This document shows, one piece after another, positions 32,351-41,044 of a DNA stretch of 64,000 nt. The first letter of the stretch is position 1. Every line of letters starts with the position of its first letter. The position numbers and the translations under genes are program-made. The notes below the pieces were generated by a model. The model did not search any database and was not told the DNA's origin. It saw only the letters and a list, made by a program, of their open reading frames with translations. This stretch comes from Acherontichlamydia pituitae. Its GTDB lineage: Bacteria > Chlamydiota > Chlamydiia > Chlamydiales > Rhabdochlamydiaceae. Location: NCBI GenBank assembly GCA_019634675.1, contig JAHCAX010000006.1, positions 1 through 64,000 on the forward strand, read 5' to 3'.

Positions 32351-34342
32351 ATGACATTATATTTCGATAATAATTCTGAAGTTTTAGTAGATTCGTTTTA
32401 CCCTACCGATGAAACACGACCCTCCCCTTCAAGATTCCATTCCTTAACAAGTTCTACAGCTTCAAGAAGTTTAGCCTTGGGAAGATCATATCAAGGTCCA
32501 GCTTCTTCAAGCTACCCAACCTGTTCAAGCAGTCCGGCCTCTTCATCAAGTTCTATCGCTTCAAGAAGTATAGCTTTGGGAAGCTCAGATCAAAGCCCAG
32601 CTTTTTCAAGCAGTCCGGCCTCTTCATCAAGTTCTATCGCTTCAAGAAGTTTAGTCATGGGAAGATCGTATCAAGGCCCAGCCTCCTCAAGCTGCCCGGC
32701 CTCATTGCCGTGTCTTCTTCAGGATGTAGCCTCTCCCTACCTTGAAGATCGATCTACCTCTTCCTTGTCCACCACCGAAAAACTTGGACTTCTCTGCCAA
32801 CTGGAACGGATTAATCGGATCCTTGAAGAAGTATCAAAACGCAAGCCTACAGGAGATCGATGCGGTTTTACAGAAAGCGAAGCTGATATTATTCGTGAAC
32901 TCCTGCAATACCCTGTCTTCCACTCTCCTTATCTTAAGCCGGAATTTTTCAAATGCCATTTTAGCACAGCGGCTCGAGCACAGCTTTTATATTCCCACAT
33001 CGTATCCGAGCAAGTTTTACATGAACGTATCACCCCTGTTATTGAAAAAGAGTTAGGAGACGTCCTTGAAAAACTTAGCAAGTTCCACGTTACCCCTATC
33101 AGTTTTGATAGTGCTACAGACACTGAAAAAGCCTTGATCACAGCTCAATACAGTATAGGAGAACCAATCGACCCTTACATTGCAGAGTTCGATACGACGG
33201 TTCCCCATACGATACCTGTCGATAAATACCTTGACGTCCGCCTTTCACGAACAATTTGCAAAGCCATGCATGTGTTTAACCAGATGTCTCGGAATACAGA
33301 AGTGTTCATTGGAAATACGGAGGACCTTGCAAAGTACTATGCTTCTAAAGGTTATACAGGGATCTCCCAGCTCGGCACAAATAGTTCTACTAAATTCTAT
33401 GTCGTGGAACACCCGGATCCTCGCATGAACAAGCTTGTGATTGCCGGGATTTCCAATAAGTCCCGTTTTAACAATGTGCTTCTCCAGCTCAAATATAAAG
33501 GCGTCTCTTTGGATTCCGATGTGGCAGTGCGCGGAACAGTTTCTGCAGCGTTAGCCCAAAATCAACGTTCTTTGGAAACGGCTCTATCTGCATTTAATCC
33601 GCCGCCCTATCTTGCATTTGTCGGAAATCGGACCATGGTCTTGATCGAGCTCGCCAATCGCCTTTATCCAGCAGAGATGGCAGCAGAAGAGTCCATGGGA
33701 GCCAAAGAAAGAAAAGCAGAGCAATTATTAAAAGCTAATAATGACCTTGACACAGTCGATATTGGAGGGGTCTTCAAATTCTCCTACATGACTGCGACGA
33801 TCGATGGAAAAAAACGGGGCATCATCGGTTTTAGGATGCCGAATGGAAGCCTCTCATACGGCGCTACACGGGCATTGATCGACTCAGGAGTCAAGAAGAT
33901 CGTTACAGTCGGCGCTGGTGGATCGCTTAAAGAAGACCTGGGCGTCAGCAGCTACCAGATCATCTCGGAATCTCAATATCAAGACAAGACAGTCTCGCTT
34001 GCCCCCGAAAAAATCATGCACATCGAAATTCCTAAAATTGTAGTTGCCCACACCTGCAAAAACCGTACTGTCGACTCTCCTTTAGAAGAGCACAAAAAAT
34101 GGTTTGAAGAAGTCCAACTATCGCAGACCTCTTCAGTTGATGTAGAAACCTTCCACATTCTAAAGGCTATCCAAGACAGCGAAGCTGATGATGTCCAATA
34201 CCTGCCCGGCATCTTTACCTCAGACGTTGTTGGAGCACATCCTCTTGTCGATAAGATCAGCCTTGAAAACGCCTACCCAGGACTGCCGGGACTGATCCAA
34301 GGGACATTCGATACGCTTAGCATACAAAAACATTCAGAATAA
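32351..34342 (+). CDS. Nucleoside-phosphorylase-like protein with Ser-rich repeat N-terminus, cassette copy 1
   Basis: 663 residues. Residues 33-119 are a Ser-rich low-complexity region with three units around SRSLALGRSYQGPASSS (starting near 38, 71 and 98). Residues 140-440 are a conserved, unrecognised domain. Residues 470-640 resemble the PNP/UDP phosphorylase fold: GIIGFRMPNGSLSYGATRAL, then a Gly loop ITVGAGGSL-like at 518-525 (VGAGGSL), and SVDVETFHILKA at 595 in the place of the usual ribose-binding (D/M)E(S/T) motif. The match is moderate, so it may bind rather than cleave nucleosides. The nucleotidyltransferase-like gene follows after 20 bases. The second copy at 37378 lacks the Ser repeats. 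Confidence 0.72.
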   Translation: MTLYFDNNSEVLVDSFYPTDETRPSPSRFHSLTSSTASRSLALGRSYQGPASSSYPTCSSSPASSSSSIASRSIALGSSDQSPAFSSSPASSSSSIASRSLVMGRSYQGPASSSCPASLPCLLQDVASPYLEDRSTSSLSTTEKLGLLCQLERINRILEEVSKRKPTGDRCGFTESEADIIRELLQYPVFHSPYLKPEFFKCHFSTAARAQLLYSHIVSEQVLHERITPVIEKELGDVLEKLSKFHVTPISFDSATDTEKALITAQYSIGEPIDPYIAEFDTTVPHTIPVDKYLDVRLSRTICKAMHVFNQMSRNTEVFIGNTEDLAKYYASKGYTGISQLGTNSSTKFYVVEHPDPRMNKLVIAGISNKSRFNNVLLQLKYKGVSLDSDVAVRGTVSAALAQNQRSLETALSAFNPPPYLAFVGNRTMVLIELANRLYPAEMAAEESMGAKERKAEQLLKANNDLDTVDIGGVFKFSYMTATIDGKKRGIIGFRMPNGSLSYGATRALIDSGVKKIVTVGAGGSLKEDLGVSSYQIISESQYQDKTVSLAPEKIMHIEIPKIVVAHTCKNRTVDSPLEEHKKWFEEVQLSQTSSVDVETFHILKAIQDSEADDVQYLPGIFTSDVVGAHPLVDKISLENAYPGLPGLIQGTFDTLSIQKHSE

Positions 34343-34362
34343 AATAATATGGAGAATAATAG

Positions 34363-35829
34363 ATGTCTTTAACATTCCAACCAGAAACAACAACCAGTTT
34401 AGACAGCATGGTCAGCGGCCTGCAGCCAGGATCACAATCTGAGCAACCAAGCTCCCTAGCTCAACAGATTCATCGGCCAAGCGCTTCATCGGAAGCACCA
34501 TCGATGCGCAGACGAATGCTCGAAACAGTGGAATCCCCCTTTTCTACTGAAACAAAACAAGTCATCCTAGGATATCTCGGAGGAACCCAGCTCTCCGCGA
34601 CCAACATCCGCTACATCGACAGGATGGCATCTGAGCGCCCTGTTATCGTCGGGTCCTTTGTCGGCAGTTCGGCGCATGAGAGGCTTGAAGGGATGAAAAC
34701 AATGACCGCCCTGCGGCATGAGTTCGCCTTTGATCTTTTTAATTACACGCTCCGTCCTCAAATCGAAGCCCTTATGCGGCTGCACGGCGATGAGCGCAAC
34801 TTCGACGAGGCCGTCTGCATCTATGGGTTCAACCGTCTGTTCACTCGTGAATATGCCTCTGCCGGTACCGATATCGACTTCATGCTTGTCATCGACACCC
34901 AAGATGCCGAGCTTATCCAAGAGATCCGCAATTTCGTCAAAGAAGCGGTTAAGCCCAAATTAAAAAATGTCGGCATGGACATGGAAACCGCCGACTACCT
35001 CATGCTAGGTCTTAACACGTACACAGCAAAGCTTGACGACACCCGCAAGTCCCTTTTCACACTCGCCAACATGTTCAATCCCCTCAAACCTAAAGCCAAT
35101 GTCGAGCTCATCACAGGCTCCGAGCCTATCCTCCGCTCCAGCGTTTTCAGCTTTACCGATAAGCAGCTTGCCGAGCACTTTGGCAATCTCGTCGCTAAAA
35201 TGTATCCAATGCAACCAGAAGATCTCGTCCAATACAAAGAAGGCCTCGTTCAAAAACTCGCTGAAAATGGAGCGCCGTTCCGCATCCAGATGATCGACCA
35301 CCTCCAGAGGATGGCGAACAGCGAGCTCTACATCGGCAGAAAGCCCTACGACAACAAGAAAACGATCCAAACGGAACTTAGCAAAGCGGACCTTGCAGAC
35401 AAAATCGCTGCTCGAACTGCTAAGTTCTCCATTAAGTTCAGCCTAAACCGGATCGCCGATCTTTTTGCGTCGACAACCTTGCAATCTGAGACGCTCACCC
35501 CAGAGCGCCTTAAAAGGATCGAAAACCTCGCCCTGGTCCTATCCAACATCGTCTGCTGGATCGATACCCCAGAAGGAACGCCTGCGCTAACTCTGCAACA
35601 GACCTACTCGGATATCTCCCTCGATCAGATCCGTAAAATGAGTCTGACCGATCGCCACATCGTTTCCGAAATCCTCGCCAGCCTTGGGCAAATCATCGAT
35701 CCTTTCAGTGAAAATTTTGCCGAAGAATGCTATGACAACCTGTGGGCGCTTGGCAAAAGCCTCTACGCCGAGGCGCAAACGCTCGAGCACCAGATCTTCT
35801 TTGACGCAAGAAATTTCTCATTGAGCTAG
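34363..35829 (+). CDS. Nucleotidyltransferase-like protein, cassette copy 1
   Basis: 488 residues. Residues 150-178 read CIYGFNRLFTREYASAG then TDIDFMLVIDT: the Gly-x-x-Arg...Gly-Thr-Asp-x-Asp pattern of polymerase-beta-type nucleotidyltransferases (compare the GS.gR.E...sDiD of the GlnD/DUF294 group), with Asp170 and Asp172 as metal ligands and a possible third acidic residue in NVELITGSE near 248. The remainder is helical and unassigned. No signal peptide. GGAG upstream of the ATG; it is probably translated from one message with the phosphorylase-like gene. The polypeptide or nucleotide it modifies is unknown. Confidence 0.72.
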   Translation: MSLTFQPETTTSLDSMVSGLQPGSQSEQPSSLAQQIHRPSASSEAPSMRRRMLETVESPFSTETKQVILGYLGGTQLSATNIRYIDRMASERPVIVGSFVGSSAHERLEGMKTMTALRHEFAFDLFNYTLRPQIEALMRLHGDERNFDEAVCIYGFNRLFTREYASAGTDIDFMLVIDTQDAELIQEIRNFVKEAVKPKLKNVGMDMETADYLMLGLNTYTAKLDDTRKSLFTLANMFNPLKPKANVELITGSEPILRSSVFSFTDKQLAEHFGNLVAKMYPMQPEDLVQYKEGLVQKLAENGAPFRIQMIDHLQRMANSELYIGRKPYDNKKTIQTELSKADLADKIAARTAKFSIKFSLNRIADLFASTTLQSETLTPERLKRIENLALVLSNIVCWIDTPEGTPALTLQQTYSDISLDQIRKMSLTDRHIVSEILASLGQIIDPFSENFAEECYDNLWALGKSLYAEAQTLEHQIFFDARNFSLS

Positions 35830-35844
35830 TTCTTTCTGAGTTCT

Positions 35845-35886
35845 ATCTCCAGGGCCAACTAAACGGTCCTGGAGATGATTTTTTCA
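35845..35886 (+). terminator. Terminator closing cassette copy 1
   Basis: ATCTCCAGG (35845-35853) pairs with CCTGGAGAT (35868-35876), followed by GATTTTTTC. It lies between the nucleotidyltransferase-like gene and the convergent LRR gene. Confidence 0.8.
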
Positions 35887-35902
35887 AGAAACAAGAAAAG
35901 TT

Positions 35903-37213
35903 TTACCTCTTAAAAGACTTCGTTTTCTTAGATAATTTAACAGAGGATGAAACTGCTATTGAAACAGAGGAAAGGCTTGGATCTAGTTTTAGTTCTGTTA
36001 AATGGGGAAGCGATCTTACAAAGCAAGGGTACTTGAAGAATCTGTTCTTCATTAAATTCAATGCTTCAAGACCTCTCAAATTTTGAAAAGTGTTCGGAAG
36101 GTCTTCAATGCAGTTATTGCGCGCATCGATTTTCGTCAAATAGATCAAATCTCCGATTGAACTGGGAAAAACAGGTATCTTGTTGTTGGCAACATGGAGC
36201 TCTTTAAGCATTTTCATTTCTGAAATGGTCTCAGGCAGTTCATTGATCTGGTTGCTGCATAAATTCAATATTTCAAGATGGTCTAGCGCTAGGACTCCTA
36301 AAGGAACTTTCTCCAACTTATTGGAATCTAAATAGAGTTCGCTCAAGTGGCCAAGTTTGCCAATTTCTTCCGGGAGCTGGTTGATCTGATTGTTTGAAAG
36401 GATAAGCCTAACTAATTTTTTCAGCTCTCCAATTTCATGAGGGAGCCTGGTGAGCTTGTTATGGTCTAAATCTAAAATCACCAGTTCTCTCAACATCCCA
36501 ATTTCCGGAGGTAGCGAAGCGAGCTTGGAGCGGGACAGGTCGAGTTGTTCAATTTGATCGAGCTCAGGTTGGAACTCTTGAAGCAATTGACGGAACTGAT
36601 GGGCAACCCATTCCGTTCGGTTCGGATTGTTCTTTGCATTATCTAAAATATCGCTGGCACGTGCTTTAAACGAGCCGCCTAGCTTATCGCTTAAAACATT
36701 AACAAACGTAATTAACGATTGGTTTTCAAAATGGCTCATCGCTTGTAGAGCAAGCGAGCAATGAAGACCCTTTAATGTCTCTTGGCAATGCATTCTGACC
36801 TTAGGATCGGCAATCGCTTCCGACCGATGCATCAGCTCTTTAAAGACTGCCTCGATGCGCGAAATTGCAAAAGCTGGATCGCGGACCCTCTCTTCAAACG
36901 GCATTTCATCAACCAGATCCATATGATCGGTCATTTCATCCAGAAGAACGTCAGCATCGGAAGCTTGCATAACTTCGGCATCCTCAGCCGATGGATATAA
37001 GAGGGCATAGATTAGCTTATCCGAAGCGGTATCCCTTAAAGGGTTCTGGTTCAGCTCTTTATTGAGGGCTCGGAGGATATCAGGGTAAATGATTGAAATG
37101 ATCAGATGATTGATTCGGGAATCGATCTCTCGGAACCGCGGTTCAACATGATGCTCTAAAATACTAACAATAAGCTCATTAGGAAGCGAATCCCAATTTA
37201 GACCAGATGCCAT
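35903..37213 (-). CDS. F-box-like/leucine-rich repeat protein, cassette copy 2
   Basis: 436 residues, clearly homologous along its length to the protein at 30859. NWDSLPNELIVSILEHHVEP (residues 6-25) fits the F-box consensus (LPxEL...IL) better than copy 1 does. Residues about 215-410 hold eight leucine-rich repeats. The end differs: here it is a Ser/Lys-rich basic tail (KLSKKTKSFKR) instead of a hydrophobic segment, so the two copies may go to different places. GAGGAG before the ATG is a strong binding site. It is divergent from the phosphorylase-like gene at 37378, as in copy 1. Confidence 0.8.
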   Translation of the reverse strand: MASGLNWDSLPNELIVSILEHHVEPRFREIDSRINHLIISIIYPDILRALNKELNQNPLRDTASDKLIYALLYPSAEDAEVMQASDADVLLDEMTDHMDLVDEMPFEERVRDPAFAISRIEAVFKELMHRSEAIADPKVRMHCQETLKGLHCSLALQAMSHFENQSLITFVNVLSDKLGGSFKARASDILDNAKNNPNRTEWVAHQFRQLLQEFQPELDQIEQLDLSRSKLASLPPEIGMLRELVILDLDHNKLTRLPHEIGELKKLVRLILSNNQINQLPEEIGKLGHLSELYLDSNKLEKVPLGVLALDHLEILNLCSNQINELPETISEMKMLKELHVANNKIPVFPSSIGDLIYLTKIDARNNCIEDLPNTFQNLRGLEALNLMKNRFFKYPCFVRSLPHLTELKLDPSLSSVSIAVSSSVKLSKKTKSFKR

Positions 37214-37306
37214 AGTTATAACTCCTCTTGAAAGCTATCGGAATTATAATAACACTCAAATTTTATTTAAACATAAATAAAAATCAAAATACATATTAAT
37301 TTATAA

Positions 37307-37336
37307 TTGACTTTTACATTTAATAATAGTTAAAAT
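37307..37336 (+). promoter_or_regulatory. Candidate promoter of cassette copy 2 plus-strand genes
   Basis: TTGACT (37307-37312) and TAAAAT (37331-37336) with an 18-base spacer, 41 bases before the ATG in a very AT-rich leader. Judged by eye. Confidence 0.5.
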
Positions 37337-37377
37337 TTGGATCGAAAATATAAAAATTAATAAAAAAAGGGAATTAT

Positions 37378-39147
37378 ATGTCATTTTTCCACGATATTAC
37401 TAACAAAGAGGTTTTAGTCGAACCCCCTGGTTCGGGTTTTCTTCCTTCTTTAAGCAATCCTCAACAACAAGCCTCGAGCTTATTCGGCCCAGGACTGGAA
37501 ATCTCTCATCTTCCGTCACCCTGCATCCTTGCTGATGCAAAATCCCCCTATCTCACAGATAAAAATCCAGCCTCTTTTTCAATTTCTGAAAAACTCCAGA
37601 TCCTCTGCAAACTGGAGCGTGTCGACAGGATCCTTGAAGAAGTCTCAAAACGCAAGCCTACAGCAGATCGATGCGGCTTTACCCGAGAAGAAGCTCAAGT
37701 CCTAAAGAGCATTCTCGAAGATCCGTTTTACCATGGCCCTCATATCGATCAGCCTATCCTTAACGCTTTTTTTAGCGCTGAAGCTAGAATCCAGCTCTTA
37801 TGCTCCTACTTAAACACACAAAGCGTCTCACTTGACCGGATCACTCCTGTCGTTGAAATGGAATTAATGCAGGTCCTTGAAAAACTCAGCAAATTCCAGA
37901 TTACCCCTTTAAGTTTTGATGGCGCCTCAAGCGCAGAACAGGCCTTGATCCCAGCCCAATACAACACGGGCGAGCCGATCGATCCTTACATCGCAAAGTT
38001 CGATACCTCTGTCCCCCATACGATACCAGTCGGAGAGTACCTCGACGTCCGCCTCTCCCGGACCATCTGCAAAGTCATGCGCGTGTTCAACCGGATGGCC
38101 AGGAATACAGAAGTCTTCATTGGAGATACCAAAGACCTTAAAAAGTACTATGCTTCCCAAGGCTATAAAGGGATTACTCAGCTCGGCACAAACAACTCCA
38201 ACAAGTACTACGTTGTCGAACACCCAGACCCGCGCCTCAATAAGCTGGTCATTGCCGGTATTGCCAATAAGTCCCGCTTTAACAACGTCCTACTTCAGTT
38301 GAAATATAAAGACGTCGACTTAGGAACCCAAGTAGCCGTTCGCGGGACAGTGCGAGCAGCATTAGAAACCAACACGCGGGCTTTGCAAACTGAGTTAAAA
38401 GAATTTGATCCGCCTCCATACCTTGCGTTTGTCGGCAACAGGACGATGGTCTTGATCGAACTGGCCAATCGCCTCTACCCAGATGAAATGAGCAAAGCGC
38501 AATCGCCTACTGATAAAGAGAAAAAAGCGGAAGCGCTTTTATCGGCGAACAACAATCTCAAAACCGTTGAGGTCGGAGGAGTCTTCAAGTTCTCCTACAT
38601 GACAGCTGTGATCGACGGAGAAGAGAGGGGCATCATCGGCTTTAGGATGCCGAACGGAAGCCTCTCATACGATGCAACGCAAGCTTTAATCGATGCCGGA
38701 GTCAAGAGGATCGTTACAGTCGGGGCCGGCGGCTCTTTGATAGAAGAGCTTGGCGTCAGCAGCTACCAGATCATTTCGGAATCCCAATACCAAGATCAAA
38801 AAGTGGCTCTCCCACCTTCTGGGATCATGCCGATTGCCATCCCCTCCATTAAAGTAGCCTCATCCTGCAAAAACCGCACCGTCGACTCGCCGTTGGAAGA
38901 ACACCAGGGCTGGTTTCATGATGTTAAAGCGTCAGCTACGACTTCTGTCGACGTGGAGACCTTCCACATTCTGAAGGCGATCCAGGACAGCGAGGCAGAC
39001 GATGTGCAGTATCTGCCCGGCATTTTCACCTCCGATGTCGTTGGAGCCCACCCGCTCGTCGATAAGATCAGCCTCGAAAACGCCTACCCTGGCTTGCCAG
39101 GACTGATCCAAGGGACATTCGACCATCTCAAGGTGCCGAAAGCATAA
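37378..39147 (+). CDS. Nucleoside-phosphorylase-like protein, cassette copy 2
   Basis: 589 residues. From residue 66 onward it aligns almost without gaps to the 663-residue protein at 32351, with long identical runs, while the first 65 residues differ and lack the Ser-rich repeats. The phosphorylase-like features are kept: GIIGFRMPNGSLSY near 418, VGAGGSL at 448-454, SVDVETFHIL at 523-532. Strong conservation of the C-terminal half (GIFTSDVVGAHPLVDKISLE, LPGLIQGTFD) shows selection on protein function in both copies. The next gene starts 132 bases later, a wider gap than in copy 1. Enzyme activity remains to be shown. Confidence 0.72.
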   Translation: MSFFHDITNKEVLVEPPGSGFLPSLSNPQQQASSLFGPGLEISHLPSPCILADAKSPYLTDKNPASFSISEKLQILCKLERVDRILEEVSKRKPTADRCGFTREEAQVLKSILEDPFYHGPHIDQPILNAFFSAEARIQLLCSYLNTQSVSLDRITPVVEMELMQVLEKLSKFQITPLSFDGASSAEQALIPAQYNTGEPIDPYIAKFDTSVPHTIPVGEYLDVRLSRTICKVMRVFNRMARNTEVFIGDTKDLKKYYASQGYKGITQLGTNNSNKYYVVEHPDPRLNKLVIAGIANKSRFNNVLLQLKYKDVDLGTQVAVRGTVRAALETNTRALQTELKEFDPPPYLAFVGNRTMVLIELANRLYPDEMSKAQSPTDKEKKAEALLSANNNLKTVEVGGVFKFSYMTAVIDGEERGIIGFRMPNGSLSYDATQALIDAGVKRIVTVGAGGSLIEELGVSSYQIISESQYQDQKVALPPSGIMPIAIPSIKVASSCKNRTVDSPLEEHQGWFHDVKASATTSVDVETFHILKAIQDSEADDVQYLPGIFTSDVVGAHPLVDKISLENAYPGLPGLIQGTFDHLKVPKA

Positions 39148-39279
39148 AATAATCATCAGCCCAAAAGACCCGCTTGCAAAATAAGAATATCCAAATTCTG
39201 CAAGCGGATCAATTAAGAGCTGCAATTTTACACACAAAATAAAACCATCATAATTATTAAATCTTCAGGAGAAGTATCC

Positions 39280-40749
39280 ATGGCGTTAAAGCTACAAATA
39301 GACGGAGCAACAATCGGCCAAGAATCGATTAACAGCGATCTGTCGCAAAACACCCAAACTAAGGAGCCGATCGCTCTTGCCCAACAGATCCATCAGCAAA
39401 GCGTACCATCGCAAGCCCCATCGATGCGCAGCCGGATGCTCGATACGGTAGCATCCAACTTTTCACCCGAAGCCAAACAGGTCATCCTAGGACATCTGGG
39501 TGCAACCCAGCTCTCCACGACCAACATCCGCTACATCGACCAGATGGGATCAGAGCGCCCTGCTATCGTCGGCTCCTTCGTCGGGACCACGGCGAACGAG
39601 CGGCTCAAAGGGATGAAAACCCTCACAGCCCTGCGGCACGAGTTCGCCTTCGACCTCTTCACCAACACGCTCCGCCCTCAAATCGAAGCCCTCATGCGCC
39701 TGCATGGCGACAACCGCAGCTTCGACGAGGCCGTCTGCATCTACGGGTTCAACCGCCTCTTCACACGGGAATACGCCTCTGCAGGCACCGACATCGACTT
39801 CATGCTTGCCATCGATACTCAAGACGCCCAGCTCATCCAAGAGATCCGCAATTTCGTTAAAGAAGCGGTCAAGCCGAAGCTAAAAAATGTCGGCATGGAC
39901 ATGGAGACAGCAGACTACCTCATGTTAGGCCTTAACACCTACACTCTGAAGCTTAACGACACCCGCAAGTCCCTTTTCACACTCGCCAACATGTTCAACC
40001 CCCTTAAACCCAAAGCCAACGTCGAGCTCATCACAGGCTCCGACCAGATCCTCCGCTCCAGCATTTTCAGCTTTACCGATAAGCAGCTTGCCGAGCACTT
40101 TGGCAATCTCGTCGCTAAAATGTTCCCAATGCAGCCAGATGAACTCATCCATTACAAAGAAGGCCTCGTTCAAAAACTGGCTCAAAAAAGAGCGCCGTTC
40201 CGCAACCAGATGATCGACCACCTCCAGAAGATGGCGAACAGCGAGCTCTACATCGGCAAAAAGCCCTACGACAACAAAAAAACGATCCAAACAGAACTGG
40301 GAAAACCTGACCTTGCAGACAAAGTCGCAGCCCGCACTGCAAAGTTCTCCATCAAGTTCAGTTTGAACCGGATCGCCGATATCTTTGCCTCGACAACCCT
40401 GCAATCTCCGACACTTTCCCCAGACCGCCTTAAACAAATCGAAAGCCTCGCCCTCGTCCTCTCCAACATCATCTGCAGGATCGACACTCCAGAAGGAGCG
40501 CCTGCCCTTAAGCTGCAGCTGACCTACTCCGACATCTCCCTCGACCAGATCCGCCAAATGAGCCTGACCGACCGGAAGATCGTCTCTGAGATCCTCGCCG
40601 GCCTAGGCCATCGCATCGACCCTTCCAGCGCAACATTTGCAGAAGAATGCTACGACAACCTGTGGGCCCTCGGCAAAACGCTCTACAATTCAGCTCAAAC
40701 ACTCGAGCAGCAGATCTTCTCTGAAGCTAGAGACTTTGGACTAAACTAA
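39280..40749 (+). CDS. Nucleotidyltransferase-like protein, cassette copy 2
   Basis: 489 residues, highly similar to the protein at 34363; most differences lie in the first 65 residues. The nucleotidyltransferase motif is intact, with Asp171 and Asp173 in SAGTDIDFMLAIDT, and the Arg of GFNRLFTRE. The middle block (NVGMDMETADYLMLGLNTYT, FTLANMFNPLKPKANVELIT) is nearly identical between the copies. AGGAGAAG lies upstream of the ATG, and a terminator follows. Because both copies keep the acidic pair, both are likely active, or bind nucleotide. Confidence 0.72.
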   Translation: MALKLQIDGATIGQESINSDLSQNTQTKEPIALAQQIHQQSVPSQAPSMRSRMLDTVASNFSPEAKQVILGHLGATQLSTTNIRYIDQMGSERPAIVGSFVGTTANERLKGMKTLTALRHEFAFDLFTNTLRPQIEALMRLHGDNRSFDEAVCIYGFNRLFTREYASAGTDIDFMLAIDTQDAQLIQEIRNFVKEAVKPKLKNVGMDMETADYLMLGLNTYTLKLNDTRKSLFTLANMFNPLKPKANVELITGSDQILRSSIFSFTDKQLAEHFGNLVAKMFPMQPDELIHYKEGLVQKLAQKRAPFRNQMIDHLQKMANSELYIGKKPYDNKKTIQTELGKPDLADKVAARTAKFSIKFSLNRIADIFASTTLQSPTLSPDRLKQIESLALVLSNIICRIDTPEGAPALKLQLTYSDISLDQIRQMSLTDRKIVSEILAGLGHRIDPSSATFAEECYDNLWALGKTLYNSAQTLEQQIFSEARDFGLN

Positions 40750-40756
40750 TCCACAT

Positions 40757-40802
40757 AGCCCTGCTTGGCCCCCATCAGGGGGCTTCGCAGCAGGGGCTTT
40801 TT
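40757..40802 (+). terminator. Terminator closing cassette copy 2
   Basis: AGCCCTGCT near 40757 pairs with AGCAGGGGCT ending at 40798, with an inner CCCCC/GGGGG pairing, followed by five T. Confidence 0.8.
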
Positions 40803-41003
40803 CCTCTCTCTAGCCCTCAAAAAAAAGAAATTTCCAGCTCTTTTTTTATTCCTAACCAACGCAATACTAACATCTTACAAAAAGACCACAACTAATTAAA
40901 TCAACAACGAATAAACTAAATCAATTAAAACTAACAACTTAAGAACATAAATCGTAAAATAACACAAAACACACAAGACCTTTAATTAAAAAGTTTTGTA
41001 TTG

Positions 41004-41009
41004 TATAAT
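41004..41009 (+). promoter_or_regulatory. Candidate -10 box of the OTU gene
   Basis: A perfect TATAAT preceded by TTG (extended -10 style) stands 35 bases before the ATG at 41045, at the end of a very AT-rich leader of about 200 bases. No convincing -35 box. Confidence 0.45.
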
Positions 41010-41044
41010 TAAATATGAATCAAATTGTTTCATAGGCGGTATCC

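Noticed and set aside
39925..40557. 210-residue minus-strand frame opposite the nucleotidyltransferase-like gene
   Set aside because: A similar shadow lies opposite copy 1, but the plus strand is the conserved coding strand with the SAGTDID motif.
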